64,000 bases of DNA, from assembly GCA_028583685.1 (NCBI GenBank), contig JAMXIF010001194.1:5622049-5686048 (forward strand), given 5' to 3'. Below the pieces are notes generated by a model that saw only the letters and a program-made list of their open reading frames with translations, was not told the origin of the DNA and ran no database searches. The first letter of the stretch is position 1; every line of letters starts with the position of its first letter. Shown piece by piece: positions 21,320 to 31,532 of the stretch. This stretch comes from Petaurus breviceps papuanus. Taxonomy: Eukaryota > Chordata > Mammalia > Diprotodontia > Petauridae. A program made the position numbers and the translations under genes.

Positions 21320-21515
21320 GAGAGACAGCTTGGAACAATGAAAAGTATGTTGTATTTGGAGCTAGAGATCTGGGTTCAAATCCTGATTCTGTCTCTTCCT
21401 TCCTCTTGGTGTGACTTTGAATAAGCAATTTAATCTCTCAGGGACTTGGTTCCTCTTTGTAATACCAGGGGGTTGGAAAAGACCTCCCAAGCTCAAAATC
21501 TTGGATCCTATGGGG
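21320..21515 (+). mobile_element. MIR3-type SINE
   Basis: Plus strand: ggagctagagatctgggttc, aaatcctgattctgtctctt, gtgactttgaataagcaat and a tail with cccaagctcaaaatcttgg. Confidence 0.6.
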
Positions 21516-21988
21516 TTATCCCTAGGAAGGCAAGAGCACTTGCCTTGAAAGAACTTCAGAAGGAATTAGTGTTCATGACCTTCAAGTGTTCAAGCACTTG
21601 CCCACACACCAAGGTGTGGGGGCAAATTTACATAATATTGTATGTTGCATGCCCATTACCAAGTTACTATAGACTGAATGCACTCCTGGCTTCCGCTAGC
21701 CTCTTCTTGGCTCCTGTGATTCTTGATTGATTGTTTCACCTTCAGACCTGGTTTCTGGTGGCCTGTTTGCCCCTGCAGTCCTATTCTTTACCTGTGGTTC
21801 CATCCCCTGCCCTTCAAAAAAAGGAGGGCTCTGTCAACACTAGAGACCCTGTTCACTTACAAACCTGAGAACCAGGACAGAGTCTCAAGAGTAGCTACAT
21901 GCAAAAGGAATGGATAAAAGCAAGGAATGAGGGGAAGGGAACTAGCATTTGGATAGAGCCTACACAGGGCCAGGCACTGCACTTGTAT
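21516..21988. other. No gene or repeat recognised
   Basis: Unique-looking sequence preceding the first duplication copy. A weak L2-like trace sits at its right edge (gggccaggcactgcacttg). Confidence 0.4.
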
Positions 21989-22347
21989 ACAAGGGCACAC
22001 AAGACATACTAATATATCAGAATGTTGGATTGGTAAAGTTCCACAAGCCCAGGGGTCAGCATGAAGGAGAGAGTCTGCTCATTTTTCCTCTACCCCCAAC
22101 AATTCAATTCCTATGCATCTCTCAAGACCTAGTTTAAAAGCCACTTTCTTGATCAAGTTGTCCTTGATCCACCCTACCCCCACCAGCCTAAATAGAAAAT
22201 GGCTTCTCCATTTTCTAAAATTCCATAGTCCTTTGTTTCTGAATTCTTCCATAACACTTTACATTTGCCTTACAATATGCCTTATGATATATAGATATAG
22301 ATGTTACACATACAGACATAACATAGACACAAATGCACACATAGGTA

Positions 22348-22396
<49 letters not shown>

Positions 22397-22493
22397 GCAC
22401 ACATATATGTACATACACTTTTTTCTTTTGCATTTTTTTTCCATTCTCCAGCTAGGTTGTAAGCTCTCTGAGGTCAAGCATGGTGTCATATTC
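21989..22493 (+). repeat. Direct local duplication, copy A
   Basis: From acaagggcacacaagacata to catggtgtcatattc this segment matches 24,493-24,947 with few differences outside a microsatellite. It includes L2-like 3' text (tctctcaagacctagttta, ggttgtaagctctctgaggt). The length differs (505 versus 455 bp) because of the TG/TA repeat at about 22,347-22,394. The 154-codon frame across this microsatellite is not a gene. Confidence 0.85.
22347..22394. repeat. Compound TG/TA microsatellite
   Basis: A (TG)n block is followed by about 16 TA units. The homologous position in copy B (about 24,848-24,881) holds a CA-rich array instead. Confidence 0.9.
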
Positions 22494-22494
22494 G

Positions 22495-22645
22495 GTACTA
22501 AATACTTTATTGATAGCATCTCATTTGATCCTCACAACAACCCTAGGAGGTGGGTATTGTTATTTCCCCCATTTTAGAATTGAGGAAATAAAGCAGAAGT
22601 GGATTAAGTGACTTGCCAATACAGCTAATGTTACCTGGCTCTGAA
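22495..22645 (-). mobile_element. MIR-type CORE-SINE
   Basis: Antisense: tttgatcctcacaacaaccc, cattttagaattgaggaaat and ttaagtgacttgcc. It begins exactly where copy A of the duplication stops matching copy B. Confidence 0.65.
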
Positions 22646-22649
22646 TTTT

Positions 22650-22858
22650 ACCTTAGATCTTCCTGGTTCAAATCCAGCCTTAGACACTTATTAGCTGTAT
22701 GTTCCTGGGCAAGTCACTTTACGCTCTTTGCCTCAGTTTCCTCATCTGTAAAATGAGCTGGAGAAAGAAATGGCAAACCACTCCAGTATCTCTGCCAGGA
22801 AAACTCCAAATGGGGTCATGAAGAGTCAGACAGGACAGAAATGACTGAACAACAAAAG
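22650..22858 (+). mobile_element. MAR1-type tRNA SINE, 5' truncated
   Basis: Plus strand: tcctggttcaaatccagcct, tgcctcagtttcctcatctg, ggcaaaccactccagtatct and ggggtcatgaagagtcagac, ending gactgaacaacaa. Confidence 0.8.
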
Positions 22859-23195
22859 AACTCCAGGTCATTTTGCATGGCTTAGTTGTTTCCGGGCTTT
22901 TGCTAAGCAAACCCTTGGCAAACCTTGGCTGAAAGGTAATGATGACTGCTTGCTTAACTATCAGGGATAAGGGAGTATGGATGAATGGTGTGACTGACCA
23001 GATGTGCTATGGCTGAGCACACCTCAGTTTATGAAAAGCCACTGAATAAAAATCTCAACATAAAACAAATTGAATTGGGTTCACTAAATGTTTGGTGAGT
23101 TGAATTAGGTGCTTTACTAAATAAAGGTCTCCTATAAACCATAGGACTCACCAAATATGTTTAAAATAGATTTTAATTTACAAAAATTCAATCCA

Positions 23196-23355
23196 CGAGG
23201 CGGCTAGGTGGCACAGTGAATAGAGCACCAGTCCTGGAGTTAGGAGGACCTGAGTTCAAATCTGGCCTCAGACACAAAAAACTAGCCATGTGACCTAGGG
23301 CAAGTCACTTAACCCCAATTGCCCTACCTTCCCACTCCAAAAAAGAAAAAAAAAT
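23196..23355 (+). mobile_element. WSINE1-type tRNA SINE
   Basis: Plus strand: ggcggctaggtggcacagtg, ggaggacctgagttcaaatc, cacaaaaaactagccatgtg and caattgccctacc, then an A-rich tail. Target-site duplication aattcaatcca lies at 23,185-23,195 and 23,356-23,366. Confidence 0.85.
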
Positions 23356-23544
23356 AATTCAATCCATACGCAAGTTGTTTGGAACACATGCTTTATGAGG
23401 AGAAGACTGTCCCAATATGCTCAACCTACATTCTTTGATAGTTTGAGGTTCTCTAGTGAATATAACTTGAAAGTGTTATGACTAACTTGCTGTGTGACCC
23501 CAGGAAAATCTCTTAATGGATCCAAGTCTGTGTCCTCATCTATA

Positions 23545-24205
23545 AAATGATGGGAAATAAAGCAGTATGATGGAAAAAGCATGACGATGGAGTCAAAGGA
23601 ATTATCTAATACTTAACTACATATGTGAACTTGGACAAGTCATTTAACTTCCCTGAGCCTCAGCTTCCCCATGTATAGAATGAGAGAATTGGACTAGATG
23701 GTCCCTGAGGTCCCTTCCAATTCTAGATCTATGATCCCAGGGTGAGGTTAGACTAACTCTTCTCAGTCTGATAGCTAGTGTTCTAGGGTCCCTTCCAATT
23801 CTGACATTCTTGCATTCCACATTCCTTTTGTGATATAGTGGCTTGGAGTCAGAAGACCTGAGTTCAATCCCACTTCAAACACTCCCTAGTTGAATGACCA
23901 TGGGAAGGTAATTTAACCTCTCAAAGCCTCAATTTCTCCACCTGTAGAATGGGGATACTGATTATTATATCTTGCAGGGCTATTGTGAACAAAACACTTT
24001 GCCAACATTAAGGTGCTACACAAATGTGAGATATTACTTCCAAAGGATCCTTCCAGCTTTAGCAGGCAAGATTTCTTCCTGTTCTAGTGTTCTCTGTTCT
24101 AAAGTCCCTTCCAACTCTCATTTTCTATGTTCTAAAGTCTCTTCTTTCTTTGGTATCTTCTATATGTTCTAAGGTCCCTTCAAGCTCTAACATTCTACAA
24201 TTCCA
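23545..24205 (+). mobile_element. MIR3, MIR and reiterated MIR3/CR1-type tail
   Basis: A MIR3-type SINE (23,545-23,745: ggactagatggtccctgagg, cccttccaattctagatct) is followed by an extra tail unit (23,775-23,830). Next comes a MIR (23,835-24,035: aatggggatactgattatta). Several repeats of the unit ttctaaagtcccttccaact then run to 24,205. Confidence 0.7.
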
Positions 24206-24492
24206 TGGCTCCAGAAGCCTGCATCATCTTCCTTGCTGTAGAAATAAGGGAGGCAAATAGCCAGAAGTTTCAGCAAACTGAGTTGGTTCATGATTTCTTC
24301 CTTAGGAGCATGAGGGAGAAAGAGAGGAAGCAGTCACTGGTTCATTTTTATTTTTCTGTCAAAGACAGAGAATAAACTTCTTTCTTTCTTAGAAACAACA
24401 GGAACAGCAAATGAGTGACCCTGATCTACCCTCAGGACTGCCTACCATTCTTTTTGCCTTAGGCAGTGTCAGTCACTAGAGTGAAAATTTAA

Positions 24493-24947
24493 ACAAGGGC
24501 ACACAAGACATACTAATATATCAGAATGTTGGATTGGTAAAGTTCCACGAGCCCAGGGGTCAGCATGAAGGAGAGATTCTGCTCATTTTTCCTCCACCCC
24601 CAACAATTCAATTCCTATGCATCTCTCAAGACCTAGTTTAAAAGCCACTTTCTCCATCAAGTCTTCCTTGATCCACCCTACCCCCCCCAGCCTAAATAGA
24701 AAATGGTTTCTCCATTTTCTAAAATTCCATAGTCCTTTACTTCTGACCTCTTCCATAACACTTTATATTTGCCTTACAATATGCCTTATGATATATAGAT
24801 ATAGATGTTACACATACAGACATACATAGACACAAATGCACACATAGGTGTATACACACATACACACATACACACACACACTTTTTCTTCGTCTCCCTTC
24901 TCCAATTAGGTTGTAAGCTCTCTGAGGTCAAGCATGGTGTCATATTC
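24493..24947 (+). repeat. Direct local duplication, copy B
   Basis: Second copy of 21,989-22,493, offset by about 2.5 kb in the same orientation. Beyond 24,947 it continues as a proper L2 3' end (tcagtaaatgtttgcacaat at about 24,999-25,018). Copy B therefore keeps the original context and copy A is the more likely derived one. This polarity is inference. Confidence 0.85.
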
Positions 24948-25730
24948 AGCTCTATAATTCCCCCCCCCCCCTGCTCAGTAGTGTCCAAGACATAATAGTT
25001 GTTCAGTAAATGTTTGCACAATGAATGAAGACAGGCATTCAGTGTCTAGAGGGACCATGGCAGGACTGGAATGGAAGGGTACAGAAAATAGGATGGAGAC
25101 GTGCTGAAAATGAACTTGTTTCTACTTCACAATTTCACCCAAGCCCAGACCTGGCTGTGTTACTGGGCACTGTCTGCCCCCTGAGAAGCCAGTTCTGTGT
25201 CTGCCACCAACCTCAGACTGGTGGTGTGTCACTGAGGTTGGCCGCAGAAATGACAGAATGCACTGAGGTTTCTAGAGCAGGGCCAGGCTTAGCTCTTTTC
25301 CCCAACCACACACTCTTTTGTTCCTTTTCTGTGGATAGGCCTGGTACTTGAGCCCCACTCATTTGGGTGGGAAGGGATTTAGTCATGAAAGATGCCATGC
25401 TGTGACCTAGATACAGATGCTTGGGTGCTCTTCAGGAGTAGCTGGACCAGACCCCCAGAATGAATCCATGTCATTTCCAAGGCCCTCAGGCACTCAAATC
25501 CTCTCTGAGACTAGACTAAGGGGGACAAGTCAAGCAGTCATCACAGTGAAGGAGATAGTTGTGGCAGTAGCTAGAGGGGGCTGCTGAGACAAGTTAAGAT
25601 ATTTTTTCAGGATAGGGGAGACAGAACTTATTGCAAAACCAAGGAGGGAGGAATTGAAGATGCTAAGGAAGAGAATGGAGTCCTCCATAAATTGAGAAGA
25701 ATTACACACATTTGAAAAGGACAATTTAAT
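24948..25730. other. L2 end, then unique sequence
   Basis: The L2 end carries a C run (24,960-24,971). From 25,021 to 25,730 nothing was recognised. A 108-codon frame (25,025-25,351) begins at the L2 tail and lacks domain features. Confidence 0.5.
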
Positions 25731-25732
25731 AC

Positions 25733-25975
25733 AGTGGCTAGGTGGCGAAGTGGATAGAGCATTGGGCCAAGAGTTAGGAAGACTCTTCTTCTTCAGTTCA
25801 AATCTGATTTCAGACACTAGCTATGTGACCCTGGGCAAGTCACTTCACTCTGTTTGCCTCAGTTTCCTCATCTGTAAAATGAATTGGAAAAGGAAATGGC
25901 AAACCACTCAATATCTTTACCAAGAAAACCCCACATGGGGTCATGAAGAGTTGTACTTAACAACAACAAAAAAAC
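25733..25975 (+). mobile_element. MAR1-type tRNA SINE
   Basis: Near full length: gtggctaggtggcgaagtgg, gaccctgggcaagtcacttc, ggcaaaccactcaatatctt and ccccacatggggtcatgaag, ending in an ACA/A-rich tail. Confidence 0.85.
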
Positions 25976-25984
25976 AACCCTGAA

Positions 25985-26145
25985 AAGTACAATGGATAAA
26001 GCCCTAGGTGTGGGGTGAAGATGACTTAGTACATTCACTAGCTTTATGAGCCTGGGCAAATCACTGGGTTTCAGTTCTTGATCTGTAATCCAAAGGAGTT
26101 GTACTACATGGTCCACAGGATTGCCCCCAGCTCTAAGTATGTCAT
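25985..26145 (+). mobile_element. MIR3-type SINE
   Basis: Plus strand: gagcctgggcaaatcactgg, ggttgtactac-like text and cagctctaagtatgtcatc. Confidence 0.55.
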
Positions 26146-26224
26146 CCTATGCCATAAGACATCATCTGAAACTGGAGCAAAAACATGAGAACTCAGGTGT
26201 AGACACAGAGATTCAATTTAATAC

Positions 26225-26455
26225 AAAATTAATACAAAACATTTATTATGTACCTACTGGGCAAAAAGTCCTGAGCTAGGTGCTGAGGATACTAAGAAGA
26301 AAAGTGAAGCAATTACTGCCCTCAAGAAGCTTACGGGTCAATAGAGAGATGAATGTATCTACGAAAGAAAGTATGATAGAAGGTGGTGTGTGATACAGCA
26401 AAAGAGAAATCTCAACAAAGCACTCTAGGATAGTTGAGAAAGGGAGAGAGATCAC
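26225..26455 (-). mobile_element. L2 3' end fragment
   Basis: Antisense L2: aaaacatttattatgtacct, agctaggtgctgaggatact, tgccctcaagaagcttacgg and tgtgatacagcaaaagagaa. Confidence 0.7.
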
Positions 26456-26594
26456 TTCATGTGAGTGAATTTAGAAGTTTGAGCCAAATAGTCTTCATCT
26501 TCTTAAAGACGACAGTTATTCCTTTGGGAGCTGTGTGGAATGTCTGGGAAAGATAAGACTGCCTGGGTGCCAGATAAGAGAAGGTCTGGAATCA

Positions 26595-26940
26595 TTCCTT
26601 TGTGTATTGGATTGCATGTCATGTTTGTCCTTCTTTCTTGAAGAGGACCATGACATCAGGGAAATGATGACATGACTTGCAGTTGACTTTGATTTGAGTG
26701 AGGGAGGGCTGTGCAAGGTGACCAGCCTCACTTTCTCCTTCAGAGCCATCTGGGTCCAGTAGCCAGATATTCATCAGGATGACTGGATATGACCCAGGAT
26801 GCATTGGGAGACACTGGTCCTTGTAAGCTAAGGTTTTTTCAGGTTCTCATTTTGCATGAGGTAATGCCCATTCAGTGAATAGGTCTCTTTAAGAAGTTAA
26901 TCAAGGGGATGGCCCCTTTAATCAAAAAAGAAAAAAAATC
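26595..26940 (+). mobile_element. Marsupial retroposon, left arm of an inverted pair
   Basis: The head gtcatgtttgtccttctttc and gaagaggaccatgacatcag matches the minus-strand start of the composite element at 17,590. The body (catcaggatgactggatatg, gcattgggagacactggtcc) and the terminus (cccctttaatcaaaaaagaa) follow. The last 190 bases are mirrored by the copy at 27,028. Confidence 0.65.
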
Positions 26941-27027
26941 AAAGTGCAAATGTACATATTAAATAGTAATGGTTTCTCTTTTGGCCAGGAAGCCTTAGGG
27001 TCTTTTATCTCCCAGTTTGATTTTCTT

Positions 27028-27200
27028 TTCTTTTTTGATTAAAGGGGCCACCCCATTAATTAACTTCTTAAAGAACCCTATTCATTGAATGGATGATATC
27101 TCACTCAAAGTGAGAACCTGAAAAGACCTAAATCTACAAGAGCTAGGGTCTCCCAGTGCTTCCTGGGACATCTCCAGTTGTCCCAGGTATTGGATAGGGA
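27028..27200 (-). mobile_element. Same retroposon, right arm of an inverted pair
   Basis: It starts on the plus strand with ttttgattaaaggggccacc, then ttaacttcttaaagaaccct, aagtgagaacctgaaaagac and gggtctcccagtgcttcctg. This is the reverse complement of the 3' half of the left copy. It is 5' truncated relative to that copy. The A-rich 3' ends face each other across about 90 bp. Confidence 0.65.
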
Positions 27201-27489
27201 ATCAGTAAGATACCTGTAGGATTGTAAGCTCCTTGAGGGTAGGAACAATGCCTCTTACTGCTCACTCTTCCCATTTGTCCTAATGTAAATGTTGAACCTC
27301 ATGAATTAACTTGGTGTTGTAAGAATAGGGCTTTGACCAACTCTGAAGTCCAAGCTTCATTCTTATTAAAGAAATCTGACTCCACTCCCCCTAGCAACTA
27401 TATTCTTGTTTTATGTTCTGAAATATTTTCTCTGGACTTGACAAGGCAGGAAGATATAACTTCTTGCACTATCAATTGTCATCGCAATA

Positions 27490-28140
27490 TAATAACAATA
27501 GCTAACTCTTATATAGGGCTTCAAGTTTTGCAAAGTTCTTTACAAATAGTATCTAATCTGATCCTCACAACAACCCTTAGAGGAATGTACTATTATGAAT
27601 ATCTCTGTTTTATAGAAAAAGAAATTGAGTCTGAGAGAGGTTACATGATTGGCCCATGTTCACACATCCAGTAAGTGTTTGAGGCCGGATTTGAACTCAG
27701 GTTTTCCTGATTCCAGGTCCAACACTCTATCCAATGCACCACTATAATAGCTGACTTTTATGTAATGTTTTAAGGTTTTCAAAGTACTTTACCCATTATC
27801 CTCATTTGATCCTTGCAACAATGCTATGAGTAGTACTATAAGTCTTCTTATCTCCTATTTACAGGTGTGGAAACTGAGGCTCAGAAAAGTTAACTGAACC
27901 ACTCATGGTTCACACAGCTAAAGCCAAAAAAAAAAGCAGGTGGGGCTAGGTGGTGCAGTGAATAGAGTACCGGCTCTGGAGTCAGGAGGACCTGAGTTCA
28001 AATCCAGCCTCAAACACTTAACACAAAAACTAGCCATGTGACCTTGAGCAAGTCACTTAACCTCAATTGTCCTCCAGAAAATAAACAACACACACACACA
28101 CAGCTAAGTAAGTGCTGGAGTCAGGATCTGAACCCAGTAA
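27490..28140 (-). mobile_element. Two MIR-type SINEs, the second split
   Basis: The first spans 27,490-27,745 (caatagctaactcttatata, cccatgttcacacatccag, ctatccaatgcacca). The second starts at 27,748 (aatagctgacttttatgtaa), breaks at about 27,940 and resumes at 28,100 (cacacagctaagtaagtgct). A plus-strand SINE sits in the gap. Confidence 0.75.
27942..28080 (+). mobile_element. WSINE1-type tRNA SINE nested in a MIR
   Basis: Plus strand: ggggctaggtggtgcagtga, tcaggaggacctgagttcaa, cacaaaaactagccatgtga and caattgtcctcc, followed by an A-rich tail that has become an AC repeat (28,087-28,103). Confidence 0.85.
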
Positions 28141-28860
28141 TAAGAGTTTGAAGACAGCAGAGATGGAGTACCTAAACTCTCTTCTCTCTTCACCTCCAAA
28201 TCTAACTGCATTTGACTTAAATGTCCTCTTTCTTAAAAGTGGGAAACTCTGCCTTGATAATCAAGTGTTGCTACTCTGGCAATGGTAGACACAGATCCCA
28301 GTCTGGTTTGAGGTTCTACATAGCTCTTTAAATGCTGAATATCCCATTGGTTCATTTATCCATTCATTTATCAGTCAATGATATTATAATAGGGCACACT
28401 TAGGTAAAAGCCTTTGGAAGAAATTCTCATATTAAATATTTGAATTACAAAATGAATTATGGATTACAAAATTAGAACAAAAGGTTTCTAATATGTATAT
28501 ATTTCTGTGTTTTGAAAATACATACGAATGGATGCCAAGGAGAAGGATTTGACATTGGAAAGAATATGAAGAAGAATTACTCGCCTGGAAAAATTATCAT
28601 TATTTTCTCAAGTTTGTCAGAAAGAAAACAACCTAATGACTCTACCACATATTGGAAAACAGAAAACATGCTTTTTTTCACTAGACCTGTATATGTTTAG
28701 TTAATTAATTATTTTTTATTTTTTATTTTTACCAGATCTGATTCCATCAGTGTGGGGTGCTCTAGGAAAGAAACTCAATTTGCCAATGTAGACTGGAACC
28801 TGCTCTACAATTTATACTTAGATATATACCTAGGGCCTTATAGATATATACCTTCATTAC
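28141..28860. other. No gene or repeat recognised
   Basis: AT-rich, unique-looking. A 62-codon frame (28,512-28,700) is unremarkable. Confidence 0.4.
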
Positions 28861-28864
28861 CAAG

Positions 28865-29130
28865 GGCACTGAAAAATTAAGTGACTTGTCCAGGGTCACA
28901 CACCCATTGTCAGAAATGGGAATCCAACCCAGATCTTCCTAAATCTACATCAGGCTTTTCCCACTACATCATATTGTATCTCTAATATCCCTTATTATGT
29001 GTCATGTTATGTTGGAGTCATTTATCAGATCTTTCTTCTAGACTATAACCTACACGAGGGTAGGGTCTTTGCAGTTTTGTCAGGACCCAGCACTGAGCCC
29101 TATACTCATTTTACTGAATGGATCAATGAA
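28865..29130. mobile_element. MIR (-) and L2 3' end (+)
   Basis: Positions 28,865-28,985 are antisense MIR (gacttgtccagggtcacaca, cccactacatcatattgtat). Positions 29,040-29,130 are a plus L2 end (acgagggtagggtctttgca, ggatcaatgaatgaacagat). Confidence 0.6.
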
Positions 29131-29197
29131 TGAACAGATCAATGCAGACACTTCTAAGCCACCTATCTCTCTACTTGGAAATGCCAAGAGACTATGC

Positions 29198-29400
29198 CAG
29201 GGGTGGGGAACCTGCAGCCTCAAGGCCACATGTGGTCCTCTAGGTTCTCAAGTGCAGCCCTTTGTCTGAATCCAAACTTCACAGAATAAATCCCCTTAAT
29301 AAAAGAATTTGTTCTGTAAACCTTGAACTCAGTCAAAAGGCCACAGCAAAGGACCTAGAAGGCTACACGTGGCCTCAAGGCCTCAGTTTCTCCACCCCTG
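29198..29400. mobile_element. hAT-type MITE with clear TIRs
   Basis: This 203 bp element starts caggggtggggaacctg and ends agtttctccacccctg, so the terminal inverted repeats match over about 16 bases. The 8 bp flanks are gactatgc (29,190-29,197) and gactgtgc (29,401-29,408), a hAT-size target duplication with one change. The internal text gccacatgtggtcctc and ctacacgtggcctcaagg is also inversely related. It is non-coding. Confidence 0.8.
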
Positions 29401-29408
29401 GACTGTGC

Positions 29409-30215
29409 CTTAGCTGAGTTATTATGACACCAGATGCAGACAGAAAAATACAAAGCAACACCTGTCTCCCTACCTCAGAAGTAGCTGTTTGACACGCATT
29501 CTTTGATTTTTAGAGCTTGGGCTGCCTGCTCTGCCAGGAGGTCCTGGAATCACGGCCTGAAACACTGAGCTGTCTACTGGAGAAGACAAACAGGATAGAG
29601 GGAGTGAGCTAATGTAACTTCACCTTATGAACATAAAACTTGAACCTAGATTAACAGCAGGACCAGACGGAAAGAAGGCAGAATCAAAGTGTAATCATTA
29701 TGGGTAGGATTATACTCACACAATGTAAGGTAGCTAAGGGCTGGGGGCTTACTCTGCATCAGTACAGATTCCCCACTTTGCCAAAGAGAACGCTGGAGGA
29801 AGACATCTGAATCTCTCTTCACAGCTTTTGGCTCATAAATGGCATCTGGCAAATCCACTCTGTCTACCTGTCTCCAGAAAGCAACGTAGTAATTGAAGAG
29901 TGTGTTTTATAGGAAAGAGGACCAGGACTGATGCTGAAATGCAAAAAGGCAACTGACAACCAGGTTCCTTCTGGATTCCTCCAGAGAGATGGCCCATGTA
30001 CTTCATGGGCCCACAAAGAAGGGGAACCAGCTCATTAGAAGAGATAGAGACCTTGTGTAAAAGCACTAGAAGAAAAACAAAGATTCATTTTATAGGTTAG
30101 TCAGTCTTCCTTCTATTATTTCTCCAATACGGTTTTTCTCTATGGCATTCATTTTTTGTCTCTTTGAAATGTGCAAATATGTGTGTTAGATGATGCAATT
30201 TAGTCTTATTTTGCT
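29409..30215. other. No gene or repeat recognised
   Basis: Unique-looking sequence. Minus frames of 70 and 77 codons (29,646-30,066) lack recognisable motifs. Confidence 0.4.
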
Positions 30216-30219
30216 ATTC

Positions 30220-30660
30220 ATTCAACAGATACTTATTAAGCACCCTACTATCCTTATCCTTCTGTGTTGGCTTCTTGGGATACAAAGACAAAAGTAAACC
30301 AGTCCCTGCCTTCAAGGAGATTCAACATATACACAGATAAGCATTCGCAAAGTGTGTGTGTGTGTGTGTGTGTGTGACAGAGAGAGCGAGAGAGAGACAG
30401 AGAGAGAGCGAGAGAGAGACAGAGCGAGAGAGAGTCAATAATGGAGGGGAGGGGGATACAGGAATATGGAAGGTTTTGTGGAGGAGGTGGCACAGGGGCT
30501 GTGCTTTGTGGGAAACTAGGGATTCCATAAAGTGGATATAAGCAGGGAGTGTATTCCTGACATGGGAGGACTATGTGTACAAAGGAATGGAGTCAGGATT
30601 CAGAAGGTCTTGCCTAGGAAACAGTTAGTAGGTCAATTTAACTGGAATGGAGAGGACATT
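30220..30660 (-). mobile_element. L2 3' region with microsatellite
   Basis: Antisense L2: agatacttattaagcaccct, ccctgccttcaaggagattc and ttgtggaggaggtggcacag. A compound repeat has expanded inside it at 30,352-30,434. Confidence 0.75.
30352..30434. repeat. Compound TG and GA/CGAG microsatellite
   Basis: (TG)n runs from 30,352 to 30,376. A GA-rich array follows to 30,434, with recurring GAGCGAGAGAGAGACAGA units of about 24-30 bp. Overlapping frames here are low-complexity artefacts. Confidence 0.9.
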
Positions 30661-30905
30661 GACCATTTATGAAGTATAGAATAGAGACTTTTTTCCTGAA
30701 TACTTTTTACCCTAGTATGATCTACAGTAACATTTAGAATCTAGTCCCCTCAGTTTACAAATGAGGATGCTGGAGCCCAAAGAGTAGCAGTAACTTGCCT
30801 AGGGTCACATGGGAGTTTTCAGCAGAGCTGAACTGAATTAGAGTCAGACTAGAACTAGAAGTCGAACTAGACTAGAACTCAGCTTTCCTGACTCATGGCT
30901 CTCCC
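30661..30905 (-). mobile_element. MIR-type SINE, degraded
   Basis: Antisense: tcagtttacaaatgaggatg, acttgcctagggtcacatgg and gaactcagctttcctgactc. A small internal reiteration of agactagaac occurs near 30,846-30,885. Confidence 0.6.
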
Positions 30906-31519
30906 ATGACCCTGCTTGCTGCCTTCAAGGTTGCTGCAGACTCCTGCGGTTCTCAGTACTGAAACCTGTCCAGCAGACAAGTTTAACCATCTGTCTGCAG
31001 CCTTAAGCACTTGGTCACCGCTGTGAAACTTCTCCATGGATGACTTGTGAAACACACTCAGTTTATCCTACCCATCTAATGTTACCGACAACAGAGAAAG
31101 CTTTGAAGGCTGAGACATTCAAGAACCAAAATTTGAGAAGCTGGTCCCTGTCTTTAGTTTTAACCCTGTGTCTTCTACTTCCTTATTCCTATGTTGTTCT
31201 CCAAGTCCCTACTCTGGCTTCACTTTTTTCCTTTCGGTCTTGACCCTGTGGGCAGCCATTTCAATCATATGCTTAAGTCATTTACCTCTCCTGATGGTCT
31301 GCAATCCTACTATGCTAATCCTCAACTCTGTATGACCCTGGATATCTGGGTGTTGTTTTTTTTTTTCCTTTTTCCCATTTCAAGCCATTGAACAATGCTG
31401 AGGGAGCCCTGCTAATTGGGTCTGCTACAAATTTATACTGTCATCTCATTTAAACTGTCTCTCAATGACATACAGTAAATCTGAGATTTATCACCTCCCA
31501 TTTCCTATCACTTCCCCCA
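30906..31519. other. No gene or repeat recognised
   Basis: Unique-looking sequence flanking the L1 insertion. Confidence 0.4.
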
Positions 31520-31532
31520 ATGATGATTTTTC

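Noticed and set aside
22113-22577. 154-codon open frame on the plus strand
   Set aside because: It runs through the TG/TA microsatellite (YIYIYIYI stretch) and an L2/SINE mixture. There is no domain, and the duplicate copy at 24.6 kb does not keep it open.
30254-30528. Ser/Leu and His/Thr repeat proteins on the minus strand
   Set aside because: They are translations of the TG/GA microsatellite.
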